Assembly: GCA_905221605.1 (NCBI GenBank)
Contig: CAJNDS010002718.1
Coordinates: 122,001 to 186,000 of the forward strand
Reading direction: 5' to 3'
Length of the DNA: 64,000 nt
Source of the DNA: Symbiodinium natans
Taxonomy: Eukaryota; Sar; Dinophyceae; Suessiales; Symbiodiniaceae
Positions 31,301-42,500 of the stretch are shown here, piece after piece; position 1 is the first letter of the stretch, and each line of letters opens with the position of its first letter. The position numbers and the translations under genes are program-made. The notes beneath the pieces were generated by a model. The model was not told the origin of the DNA. It made no database searches and was given only the letters and a program-made list of their open reading frames with translations.

Positions 31301-33679
31301 CCATCAACGTCACGGGCGTGAAGTTCAGCTTGTTCCGAAGGAGGGTGGACCCACCTGCTGCACAAAGCAGCCCAAGGGCCTCCACGTTTGCCCCGGAACA
31401 TGCGAAGTGCACGGCGGTGGTGCCCGTAGCATCGCCCTGGTTGGGGTTGGCCCGGTGTTCCAGTAGGACCTGAGGGCCCAGATCATGCCAGTGTTTGTCG
31501 AGTTTTGGGAGAAGGCATTCAGTATGAACTTACAGGGCTTTGCGCTTTGAAAGTTTGGGGTCCAGGGCTCAGTTGCAGGTTTCAGGATTTAAGTTGATAT
31601 GCGGGTCAGGTAGTCAACGCGGAGACCCACAGCCAACCAGAAACTTGTGTGGCACGCGCAACCAATTGTTAGAACCACTGTGGATCAGCATGGCAGATCG
31701 CGACATTATCATCATGCGCAGCGTCTGCAAGTACATTAGTGAATCATTAGTGCTCTACTACAGATGAGTGCGGTCTTGCCAGAGGGCTCTTCAACCCCAA
31801 ACCACACAAACGCCCCGGGACCTGGATGGCATCGATGTGGTTGAGGCACACGCACATTATGAGGGCGGAGGCGCCGGCAGACATGAAGACCTGTTCCTGG
31901 GATGCCTGTCCGATGCGGTCGTTCACATTTGCGCGCTGCTCCAGTAGTGCTACAATCAGAAGGGGGTTGCCACCGAGGGCAGCATAACACAAGGGAGTCC
32001 ACCCGGCTTCATCGCGCTCCACCGGGCTGTGCAGTCCATGTTGGTGTAAGAACTTCTCCAAGAAGAAGTCGCTGGGGTCCTCTTGTGTGCTGTCGAAGCC
32101 AGGAACCACATCATCGATGTATCCTGTTGAGAAGCCTCGCAAGTGCACGTGCTGCAGATTCAACAGGACTCTGAAGTTGTGAAGGTCTCCTCGTCGGAGG
32201 TAGAAGTGCAGCTTCTGCAGTACCATGCTGTGCACCACCACTGCAACCCTCTCACGGTCTGAGGGTATCGTGAACTTTCCCAAGCCGACAGGTTCGCGGA
32301 GGAACTCGAAAGGGACAGTGTGGTTCTGGTGCTCCGCGCATTGGACTTCGACCAGGAAGGCCGTGTGGACCGTGCTGAGATGGACGGCCAATCTCTCCTG
32401 AGAACTCCGCTCGACTCTTGGGCTTAGAGAACCCGAACTGAACAAGAAGCGAACCAAAAAGGAAGCCTTTAAAGCTGCCCTAAAGAGAGGACCCAGGGAC
32501 CAAGCGACACCAGCCCCTCGTGGACCAGCTGCTCTTGTTCAGAAGCTCCTGTGACTCCCTGTGGATAATGGGAGGGCAGAGTATGACGACACAGCAGCAC
32601 ATCTCGATGTAAGCCGGGATGCTGTGAATCGCCAGTTCCTGGTTACTGGGATCGTTGCCTCCATGACCGGTGCCCTCCTGCTGGGGGCAGGAGAAGTAGT
32701 CATACCAGATGAAGAGGGGCCTTGACCTTGGCAGGCCAGCAACCATTTCATGACAACGGCACCCTTTGTTGGGGTTGCTTACGTTACAAGGGAACCCAGA
32801 ACCCCAAAAAAAAGTAAAGGGTACCACTGGGCTACCAAGTGACTGCATCTCAGAGGTAGGAAGGCCAGAACTTGAGCCCATCATGAACTCTGACTGCAGC
32901 GACACGGGGATGCGCGGTTCCGAGAGCATTCGCAGCAGGGCTGCTTGCCTAGACCCAGGAGCAACCTAGGAATAAAAAAGGGTGCCTTTTGTGGTAATAA
33001 GGGGGCATAAAAGGGAACCCCCACCCTAAAAGAAGGAAACAAGGGCCTACTCCGGGTCCTAGTTGCAGGACCTTGAGCTGCTTGCCACTGGGATCAGGGT
33101 GGTTGGTGCTTGCCCATTCGTGCGACACGAAGATCGCCAAGCCCTTCAGCCGGGAGAACTCCACCAAAGCGCCCTCCTTGAGCAGCTCTTCGTGGCCTAG
33201 GATGCACTAAAAAGCCTCCGAAAAATATTCCTAAATATGATCCTCTGAAACCCAATAAGGGAGTAAGGGAAGATATAAAATGTTCCTTAAGGGCCAACCT
33301 AGTGACTCTTCACCTCCACCATGCGCAGCAGCTGGCCGACAGGAACCACGAACCTGGGCTTGCAGGGTGTTGCGGGACTTTGATTCTGGGGCTCGTGCAA
33401 GGGGTTCAGGGTTCAGGGTTCAGGTTTTAGGGTTCAGGGTTCAGGTTGTAGGGTTCAGGGTTCAGGTTGTAATGTTGGACTCGTTTTAGTACGTAGGGGT
33501 CCCCCCCCCCCCCCCAAAAAACAATTTTGGGGTTTTCGGGGATCCTGAATAGTGTGGGCTGGGGCTGGGACGGGGCTGGGGGTAGGGCGGCTAGGGGTCG
33601 AGGGTTGAGGGGAAGCCTTGAAGCTTGAGGGTCTAAGCTTTCCAGGCTTTGTAGCTCCGCGGTCGCCGGGGCTCCGCAT
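28254..33679 (-). CDS. Gene B: ankyrin-repeat protein with dinoflagellate N-terminal domain, 618 aa
   Basis: Eleven exons sum to 1857 nt in one frame: ATG at 33679 to TGA at 28254. The N-terminal part has GLAIFVSHEW, DPSGKQLKVL, PLFIWYDYFSCPQQ, SIPAYIEMC and RGWCRL, a domain that I associate with dinoflagellate ankyrin proteins and that looks like a signalling or effector module. Ankyrin repeats follow (GWTPLCYAALGGNPLLIVAL, GTTAVHFACSGANVEALGLL, GATPLMCSIMCGAYEA, GSSAMDLA), then a short C-terminal tail. The large middle exons (263, 576 and 401 nt) and short repeat-free introns (72-350 nt) contrast with the rest of the window. Ankyrin repeats mediate protein binding; the partner is unknown. 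Start choice: the ATG joins FVVPVGQLL in phase. Confidence 0.8.
28553..28662. mobile_element. MITE family B, copy 2
   Basis: Same arms as 27866-27976, diverged; separated from copy 1 by gene B's last exon. Confidence 0.75.
28718..28857 (-). repeat. (CCCTAAA)n array, about 20 units
   Basis: One of the longest perfect arrays; within gene B between exons 10 and 11. Confidence 0.95.
28879..28920 (-). CDS. Gene B exon 10
   Basis: CACAAG acceptor; IVLLDFVRALLCLP; GA donor in phase (a GT donor 10 nt on is out of phase). Confidence 0.5.
29270..29380 (+). ncRNA. tRNA-like Pol III unit or SINE fragment
   Basis: A-box-like TAGCCCAGTGG (29283), B-box GTTCAATGC (29331, fits GWTCRANNC) and a T8 run at 29372 that could terminate Pol III. 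No full tRNA cloverleaf was found, so a tRNA-derived SINE is likelier. It lies in the gene B intron antisense to the gene. Confidence 0.35.
29532..29621 (-). CDS. Gene B exon 9 (ankyrin)
   Basis: CGAG|GC acceptor, CAG|GT donor, 30 codons; AAALIAAGARLQIRNHRGSS then AMDLAKDTQ completes the repeat begun in exon 8 across a 1263-nt intron. Confidence 0.85.
29645..29785 (+). repeat. (TTTAGGG)n array
   Basis: About eighteen units right of gene B exon 9. Confidence 0.95.
30885..30951 (-). CDS. Gene B exon 8 (ankyrin)
   Basis: TTCAG acceptor, GAG|GC donor; QYAYQHQGATPLMCSIMCGA then YE. Confidence 0.85.
31069..31469 (-). CDS. Gene B exon 7 (ankyrin repeats)
   Basis: CCTCAG|GTC acceptor, AAG|GC donor; VLLEHRANPNQGDATGTTAV then several repeats to MMMAYMSL. 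Confidence 0.9.
31822..32397 (-). CDS. Gene B exon 6 (largest exon)
   Basis: TCTCAG|GAG acceptor, CAG|GT donor, 192 codons, including the first clear ankyrin repeat (DEAGWTPLCYAALGGNPLLI). Confidence 0.9.
32501..32763 (-). CDS. Gene B exon 5
   Basis: After a 72-nt intron (CAAAG|GG acceptor). Contains RPLFIWYDYFSCPQQ, LAIHSIPAYIEMCCCVVILC, RGWCRL; GT donor. Confidence 0.85.
32836..32948 (-). CDS. Gene B exon 4
   Basis: TCTAG|GC acceptor, GT donor; begins QAALLRMLSEPRIPVSLQSE. Confidence 0.75.
33067..33196 (-). CDS. Gene B exon 3
   Basis: CCTAG|GC acceptor, GC donor; contains EFSRLKGLAIFVSHEWASTN and DPSGKQLKV. Confidence 0.8.
33307..33353 (-). CDS. Gene B exon 2
   Basis: CCCAG|G acceptor, GT donor; reads FVVPVGQLLRMVEVK. 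Confidence 0.65.
33397..33476 (+). repeat. GGTTCAG-type variant array
   Basis: Repeats of AGGGTTC with AGGTT interruptions, left of gene B exon 1. Confidence 0.7.
33648..33679 (-). CDS. Gene B exon 1
   Basis: ATG, MRSPGDRGAT, GC donor, in phase with exon 2. An upstream start is not excluded. Confidence 0.45.
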
Positions 33680-33699
33680 AAATGCGGACCACCGAAACA

Positions 33700-34260
33700 A
33701 CTTGCTAAAGCGAATCAGGGCAGCTCGTGGGCTACTCCCTTGGAAAATTGTTTGGGGGCCTGTTTCGTAATGAAATTTTAAAAGGAATTTAAATAAGGCT
33801 GGACACCAAAAAATTCCGGAGTTTCTTATTCAAAACTGTTTTTAGTTTTTGGCTCCCCGGCCCCCCGCCAATCAACCCCGGCCGGCAAACATCGCATTAT
33901 TGAGGCCCACCCTATCAATGGGGGGGTCCCCTATAAGGTTTCCGGAACATCGCATAATAGTGCCCCCAACCACTAAAGCCAGTCCAACATTAGGGTTCAG
34001 GGTTTAGGGTTAAGGCTAACGGTTAAGGGTTTGGGGTTTACGGTTTAGGGTTTACGGTTTGGGATGTAGGGCTTAGGGGGCTTCGAAGGCTGTAGATGGT
34101 GTAGGATGGGATCCTGAGACTTCTGAGGCCGCAACCCCTAGAGGACGAGGGGCCGCCCAGGAGTCCCCTATGCCCTAAGCCCAAATAAAACCATGAGCAC
34201 CCAAAACCCTAAACCCTAAACCCTACACCCTAAACCCTAAACCCTAAACCCTAAACCCCA
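33700..34260. other. Between genes B and E: no firm gene
   Basis: AT-richer stretch at 33720-33980 with ATCGCATTATTGAGG and ACATCGCATAATAGTG echoes, then degenerate TTTAGGG and a CCCTAAA array at 34200-34262. Confidence 0.4.
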
Positions 34261-34261
34261 G

Positions 34262-34375
34262 ACCCCAGCTAGACGCTCCCAGGTTCTGGCAGGGAGCATG
34301 GGGAATCGGGGCTCTGAGGAAGACTGCGCCACACAGCTTTGGCGCAGGGCCCTGGCATAGGACTCCAGAGGACTC
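34262..34375 (-). CDS. Gene E candidate last exon
   Basis: CGCAG|GAG acceptor; phase gives [20 protein letters not shown], another frame [20 protein letters not shown]. It runs into the repeat, where TTTAGGG reads to a stop; the true 3' end is unknown. Confidence 0.35.
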
Positions 34376-36106
34376 CTGCGACTCAGGGGTTAAGGGGTTT
34401 AGGGGTTTAGGGGTTTAAGGGTTTAGGGGTTTAAGGGTTTAGGGGTTTAAGGGTTTAGGGTTTAGGGGTTTAAGGGTTTAGGGTTTAGGGGTTTAAGGGT
34501 TAAGGGGTTTAGGGGTTAAGGGTTTAGGCGTTTAAGGGTTTAGGGGTTTAGGGGTTTAGGGGTTTAGGGGTTTAAGGGTTTAGGGTTTAGGGGTTTAAGG
34601 GTTAAGGGGTTTAAGGGTTTAGGGGTTTAGGGGTTTAGGGGTTTAGGGGTTCAGGGGTTCAGGGGTTTAGGGGTTTAGGGGTTTAAGGGTTAAGGGTTTA
34701 GGGGTTTGGGGGTTCAGGGGTTTAGGGGTTTAAGAGTTTAGGATTTAGGGTTATTAGGGTTTGGGATTCAGCAAATAGGTTGAGGGATTGGAGTCTCCTC
34801 CTCTGCCTGCCGCAACAGGGTGGCCGTGTCCATGGCATATCCGTCACCCCAGATCCTCTAGGCCTTGCAAGGTTAAGGGTGTCGGGCCAATTTTCGGGAG
34901 CCCCTAAATCACACATCTTTCACCTCGAGGGTCTTCAAAAGGTTCAGGTAGGGGGTTTTAGTCAGGGCTGAAGGCGTGGTTTAGGGTTCAGGGCCTCAGG
35001 GAGCTGCTTCAGGCCCAAGGCGGGGGTGTCTGGTCCGAAAGAAAGCAGCGGAGAAGCGTGGAGTGCAGGGACACTGGGCACTGGGCACATGTCCCTAAAC
35101 CCCAAACGCCAAACCCCAAACCCTAAGCCCCAAACCCCACACCCAAAACCCTAAACCCTAAACCCGTGCGAGGCAGCCGTATCTGCAGCTGCTTCTGTTC
35201 GCCCAGGAATCGGACGCTTTGTGGTGCATGCATACATGCCTGCATGCCTGCTCGGCATCCACGTGAACCACACTTAAAACACCAAAACCGACGTAGCTAA
35301 ACTGGAGCCCCGCAGCTAGCAACTGCTAGGTCTGATCACACCTCAGCCCACATGTCCACAGGGTCATCTTGCTGCAGCTTTGTGTCCTGTCCGCACACTT
35401 TGGGGCTTACGGCTCGGGAGGTGGAGATTATTCCGAATATACCCTGTAGCCCGCCTAAACCCCAGAGTCGCAATCGTACCATGAGGTTGGGAACTCTGAG
35501 CGGTTGCAATGGCAGAGCCTAGCCTGGCTTGGGGTTTGGGATTGCAAGAGAAGCCCAGACACAGCTTCGGAGGTGGCCGAGTAGGTTCCGTCTTCTTCGG
35601 ATTATATAAAGTTTAGGGTCGAGGTTTTAGGGTTGAGGGTTGAGGGTTTTGGGGGCTTGTGTGTGTGTGTGTGTGCGCGTGCGCGCGTGCGCGCGTGCGC
35701 GCGTGCGCGCGTGCGGGCGGGCTGCGGGCGGGACGCGCGCGCGCGCGCGCGTGCGCGCGCGTGCGCGCGAGGAGCGTGCGCGTGCGTGTGCGTGCGTGCG
35801 CGTGGTGGGTGCGTGAGTGGGTGCGTGGGTGCGTGGGTGCGTGGGTGCGTTTGCGTGGGTGCGGGTGGCGTGGGTGCGTGGGTGCGTGGGTGCGTGGGTG
35901 CGTGGGTGCGTGGGTGCGTGGGTGCGTGGTGTGCGTGGGTGCGTGGGTGCGTGGGTGCGTGGGTGGCGTGGGGCGTGGGTGCGTGGGTGTGGGTGGGTGG
36001 GTGGGTGGGTGCGTGGGTTGTGAGTGCGTGGTGCGTGTGAGTGCGTGTGGGTGCGTGGGTGCGTGGGTGCGTGGGTGAGTGGGTGTGGTTGCGTGGGTGG
36101 GTGGGT

Positions 36107-36153
<47 letters not shown>

Positions 36154-36160
36154 TGGGTGT

Positions 36161-36211
<51 letters not shown>

Positions 36212-36535
36212 TGGGTGTGGGTGTGGGTGTGGGTGTGGGTGTGGGTGTGGGTGTGGGTGTGGGTGTGGGTGTGGGTGTGGGTGGGGGTGGGTGTGGGTGT
36301 GGGTGTGGGTGTGGGTGTGGGTGTGGGTGTGGGTGTGGGTGTGGGTGTGGGTGTGGGTGTGGGTGTGGGTGTGGGTGTGGGTGTGGGTGTGGGTGTGGGT
36401 GTGGGTGTGGGTGTGGGTGTGGGTGTGGGTGTGGGTGTGGGTGTGGGTGTGGGTGTGGGTGTGGGTGTGGGTGTGGGTGTGGGTGTGGGGGTGGATGGCG
36501 GCGCGCGTGCGTGCGTGTGCGCGTGCGCGTGCGTG

Positions 36536-36584
<49 letters not shown>

Positions 36585-39500
36585 GTGTGCGTGCGTGTGT
36601 GTGCGTGTGTACGGGGGGGTTACCGGTAGGTCGAGACTCGCAGCCCAAAGCAGCTGCGCCGGTCCTTTCGCATCTTCTGGACCTTCCGGCTCACAACAAC
36701 AATGGGTTGTTAAGGGGGGGGGAAGGGGGGGGGGGGGGGGGGGAAGGGGAAGTATAAGGTTCTTAAGGGAGCGTCCTTAAAGGGGGTTTAGGGTTTGGGG
36801 TGTAGGGGAATCTATGGGGTTCTTAAGAGAAGGGGGTATGTCACCCAAGGTTCCCTAATACTCCCCAGTACTCCCTAAGTCTCCCTAAGCTTCCCTAAGG
36901 TTACCTAGGTACCTCCCCCCCTTGGAACCCCCCTCCCTTACGAACCCTATAAGTTTAGGGCCTGGGGTGGGGGAGGGGGCTGAAACCTCAGGTCACAAAG
37001 CCTAAATTCCCCATACCCTGAACTTCCCTAAGCCTTGTGTTCGAGCCGATGGAGACAAGATATGAAGTAGGGTATATATTTCTTGTACCCCCAAAAGGAC
37101 ACCAAGTATATACACTCACCAATATTAAAAAGGAACCTTATAAACACTCACCAAAAACGGTAATATAAACCGTGTTTCATATCAACTAAGGCTTGGGGTC
37201 CCGTTTGGGTCTGGGGGTGGCAGTGCTCTGCTTATAGTTTCATGTGCTCTAACCAGGGCACATCGACTTCTTGTTAAAGATTGCAGCGTTTGAGGGAGGG
37301 TGTTAAAGTTTAGGGTTTAGGGTTTAGGGTTTAGGGTTTAGGGTTTAGGGTTTAGGGTTTAGGGTTTAGGGTTTAGGGTTTAGGGTTTAGGGTTTAGGGT
37401 TTAGGGTTTATGTTTTAGGGTTTAGGGTTTAGGGTTTAGGGTTTAGGGTTTAGGGTTTAGGGTTTAGGGTTTAGGGTTTAGGGTTTAGGGTTTAGGCGGG
37501 GCTTGTGGTTGAGATGGGCCGAGAACTTGACCCTTCAGGCCGAACACTTTGCCCGAGGCGTCCCTCCACGGGCGCCTTGTTCACGATATCCCGCGAGATC
37601 GCCATCAGCTTTAGGTCCTCAGGAAGCTGGGGGTTTAGGGTTTAGGGTTTAGGGTTCAGGGTTTGCTTTTGCTGGCATGAGGGCGTGTGGTCTGCAGGTT
37701 CGGACACCTCAGCTGGCCCAAAATCCTGAACTCCGAAGCCTAAACCTTCATACAATCGGCCAGAAAGAGCCAGATCGGCAAAAGTGAGGACGACCTAGCG
37801 CTCTATTCCCTATACATACCGATATGTGTATATATGTATATAGACATGTATATATATATATGTATGTATGCACGTATATGCACATATATTGACATATATG
37901 TATGATTTTTTATATGTATACATGTATATATGTGTATACATGTTTTTTCTCTTTCTAGGATACGGGATACCAAATTCCAGTCAAGAACATGCTTCTATGC
38001 TACCATCATGGCTCTTATCACCTGAGTGCTCCAGGCTAGCTAACACTGGCGGTCGGTGATTATCGATATTCAAAAAAGTCTCTGGAGAGGGGTCCCTAGA
38101 CCCTAAGCCCTAAACCCGAAACCCTAAACCCTAAACCCTAAACCCTAAACCCTAAACCCTAAACCCTAAACCCTAAACCCTAAACCCTGAACCCTGAACC
38201 CTGAACCCTGAACCCTGAACCCTGAACCCTGAACCCTGAACCCTGAACCCTGAACCCAAACCCTAAATTTGGTCCATGTGGGGTCCTCATCTTCCGTGAA
38301 GTTGAGAATGACCTGCGGCGAGCTCGGGAAGGGGACTTTGTGCACGTGTCGGGCACGTGAGTCCAGGTTTGACACCTGGCCATTAGTTTACGCCATTTTG
38401 GGGCTTCGCACCTGACTCCAAGCACCTCTGCACCGCTTTTGGGACGTTTCTACTTGGGAGCGCTCTTTCCACCAGCAACTACTACAGGTCATGCTGCTGG
38501 AAGTGCAATGTAGACAGATGAGGGCAACACTCGCGCAGCCTGTTCCCACATCAAGTTTAAAACCGAAACTAGGACAAATCCTGCCTCTGAGACTGAAATG
38601 GTGAAACGCCCCTAATTGGAGCAAAAGAAACCCTCAACTCCTGACTCCCAACAATTCTCTGCAGATCACGAAAGTCTGGCCAAGTGAAATGTGCCCGCCT
38701 GGGTCTCATCATCTCCATTGACGTCGAGATTGGGATCATCCAAATCCTCGCGAGATCAATATGGGTTTGTATTTCAATGGGGAGGCGCGTGACACGTGTT
38801 GGGGTCGGGGTATGTTTCGTGGGTATGTTTCGGGGTATGTTTCGGGATATGTTTCGGGGGTGTGTTTCGGGTATGTTTCGTGGCATCTGGAGCTACTTTA
38901 CCTGCAATTTCGGGGGTATGTTACGGGGTATGTTTCGGGGGTATGTTTCGGGGTATGTTACGGGGTATGTTTCGCGGGTGTGCAACCCGTGTGCCATTCT
39001 TAAACCTGAACCCCCAAAAAAAAACACAAACCCATATATGACTTGAAACCCAAAGGGAACCCTAAACCCTCATAACTAAACTTTAGGGGTTCAGCGCTTG
39101 GTTGCCTTCGTCCTTCGGAGATGTCTTTCAGAACATAAGTTCAGGGTTTCAGGAATCTTGATGGTTGCAACACACCCGAGCACTGGCCCAAGAACCCAAA
39201 ACCAATTGAAAACCCAGAGCAAAACCCCAAACTCGCCATCGTTACCTCTTCATCACCGGGATGCTTAGTGCCCCAACATGCGCGCACCCACCTTAGAAGC
39301 CCTCAACTCGACTGCCACGACGTAGGGAACCAAAAGAAGAACCCTAATTACTAAACCCTGCCGTGCCTCCCCACTTATTCGACCGTTTGTTTAGGGCAGT
39401 TGTGCGTCACGCAGAGGGCTGCAAGTTATGACCCACAAAGTTGTAGGGTTTGGGCACGCAGGCAGGCCCGGAAAGCGCACCTGTGTCCTTTTCCCCGCCG

Positions 39501-42500
39501 AGCTGGCGTCGGGTCGGTCGGGGTGAGATCAGGAGTCCCTGGGCCTTAAACCCGCCACACTTAGGGTTTAGGGCTTATGAATTATTGTGGTTTGGGGTTT
39601 AGGGTTCGGGGTTTGGGTCTAGCCACCCCACCTCCCTACCCCCGGAGCCCTGAAGCCTCCCGAGCCAGGAAGGGGTTTAGGGTTTCGGGTTTCGGTTTAG
39701 TGCGGGGGAGGTGGCTTTAGTTTGTAGGGTTTTTGCCCGTCAGGGGTTCTAGGCTTGTGGGGCTTTGGGGTGCGGGAGTACCTCTCGCACTCTGCAGCCT
39801 GACAGACTTTGCAGGACAACGTCTACTGCCAGGGGTATCATGGTTCGATGGGTTTTGGGGTTCGAGAGCCGGATGGATTGCGACCTGAGAGTTTAGGGCG
39901 CGCAGGGATGTGCGAGGCACAGCGCTCGGGCAAGCGCAGAAGCCTTCGAAGGCAAGTGGAGTAGATCGCACTTCGAGTCTCTGCACCAGATCCAAAAACC
40001 CCAAGTCCCCGAATCCCGGATGCCCAGCATCAGTGTGCTGGGCCCTCCTCAGGCGACATGCTTCAGGATCAGTCTCGCATGAACCCCAAACCTGCCCTAA
40101 TCCACATTGGTGCTTGGAAAATGCCTTGGAGTTTTGACGGGTTCTGGGTTGGAGCAGCCCGCACCACCTCAGCCACCCACCTTGGTTTGTTTGGGGCTCC
40201 TCGAGTTTAGGACCGACAGGTGTTTGAGAGCTTGCAAGCACTGCAAGTGCCATCCTCCACAAACCCTCGCAGGTATCGCTGGCAGCGTGCATGTCAGGTA
40301 CTTCCAAGTGCGCAGAAACAACGCACAAGAACCGGATCAGGGTTGAGGGCTGAGGGTTATAAATTCTGCTGCGGCTGTGCTGAGATAGCACATGCCTCAC
40401 CTAGGGCTACGGACCCACACAAACCCTCTAAGCCATGCAAGCCCTTCCAACCCCTAGACCCTGAAACCTCTACACCCTTATCCTCAAACCCTTAAACCCC
40501 CTGCGCCCTTAATCCTTAGCCCTCCTTAAACCCTAAACCCAAAACCCTAAACCCTAAACCCTTAAATCCTCAGTTCAGGGTGGGGCTGCTTGATCACGAG
40601 GTGCGGATCGTCTTGGTTGGGCGATTAAGGTGTTTGGGTTGGGATGTTCCCTCTTCTACTAACAGTCCTTAATGGGCATTTTTGTAGGGGGTACCAAAAT
40701 CCCTATGAAGGATTGTTAGTAAAAGGGGATCATCCCAATGTTTAGGGGATTGCGATTTCAACGGTGTTTGGGCCATTTAGGTTTAGGGCTCGGGGACCCC
40801 GAGTCTAGGGCAAGGGGTCTATAAGGTTGGGGGTTGGTCTCTTCAAGGTCGGGCCGCCCCTGCTCAAGGCAGAGATCCCCCGAAGAAGCCCTTGCAGAAG
40901 TGCGAGGACAATATAGACCCGAAGGTTTAGGGTTTAGGATTCAGAGTTTAGGGTTTAGGGGCTTCATTTCCCACGAGCTGATTGGGGACGGTTGCGAAGC
41001 TCCTGATGCAAACCTGCCGACGGTGGCAGTTTGCTGAATTCTGCATCGGCTGGAGGGATCAACCCTGAACCCTGAACCTAGACCAATTCAAGCATCGGTT
41101 CACCTAAGGCTGGTTTAGGTGACGAGTACAGTAGCGAGCGGCTCGCCCTCAAGACTACATGCTACAGGTCAGACGGCGTACACAAGAAGATCTTACACCG
41201 CAAGCCCTAACACCGCAAAAACGAACACCAAACCCTACTAAACCCCTAACCCCTGAAACTGCCAAAAAAATCACCCCAAAAACTTCGAACTTTTCACCTT
41301 ACATAAACCTCTTAAACCTTGAACCTAAAACCTGAAACCCGCCAGATGTGACTCCCGGGGCTTCCTCCGGAAGCGGGGTCCTCACTGGGCCATCTCCGTT
41401 AAGCACTCGGGGCCTTGTACAGATATTTGTCAAGACGGCAGAGGCTTACGGTTTTGGTCAGGTGCCGGGAGGTTTGGGGTAAAAGGTCCAAAAACACGGG
41501 TCGAGAGAATCTATGCTTGAGGGCCTGGGACTGCCAAGGTTCCAAGAGTTTTGGGGGCTCGGGTGTTGGCTTCCTGGATAAAACGCCCAGCACTAGATCG
41601 ACCCTGGACCCTAAATACCCTTAAACCCAAGCCCTAAGAAAAGCATCTGTGCGCACGTTGGGGTCTAGTAGATCCATCTACATACTAAATGTAGGGTTTA
41701 GGGTTTTGCGCTTCGGGAGATCTATAGGGATTTGCTGACCCCATGTTGGTAGCTTTTGTCCCTCAAGAGCCTCTTCTTACAGAACCCCACAGCCCAGAAG
41801 TGCTTAGGGAACACGCCTCTTCCAGAGTTTAGGGGGGGGGGTGGAGCTTAGGGTTTAGGGATTAGGGTTTAGGGCTGTTGACATCATCATCATGATCATC
41901 ATCATTATCAGCATCATCACCATCCTCGACGCCATCAGCAGCAGCATTTAAAATTGTTTTATCATTCTCACCCTCGTCCTCTTCCGAATCCCATTCGATA
42001 CAAGGTTGAGCTCTCTTAGGGTCTAGGCTTTGAGGGTCGTGGCAATTGTGGGTGGCAGTTTCCCGAACACAGAACCTTGGCCTCCTGCTGTAGAAACGCT
42101 AGTCGCAAACTCCTACAAATCCCAAATCCCACGGCCGTGCGTCCCGGCATGACTTCATGGTGAAGTACTTGCAGAATTCATCGAACAGGATTATTCCTGG
42201 CGTGCTTCAGACCCTGAAGCTAAAGCCGCCAACTCCACGATCCCCTCAGGGTTACAGGCTTCAGCACAGAAGCGATATGTAAAAAACACATAAACCCCTA
42301 GAATCTGCGATCACTCTCCGATAAATGGCAGGGTTGAAGCAAGAGCCACCTTTCAGTTCCGCCAAAGCGTGATCTGTAGTCTCTTGGCCTATGCAGGCAA
42401 CTGTGCCCCCCGCCCTCCCCCAACTCCCACCCTCGCCCCGCTTTTTCTGGGTTGGTTTAGAGTTTCGGGTTCAGGTTTTCCCCTCTGTCGTGGCTCACGG

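Noticed and set aside
35602-36780. ORFs of 200-350 codons ([20 protein letters not shown])
   Set aside because: Pure translations of GT/GC-rich satellite; no codon bias or splice context.
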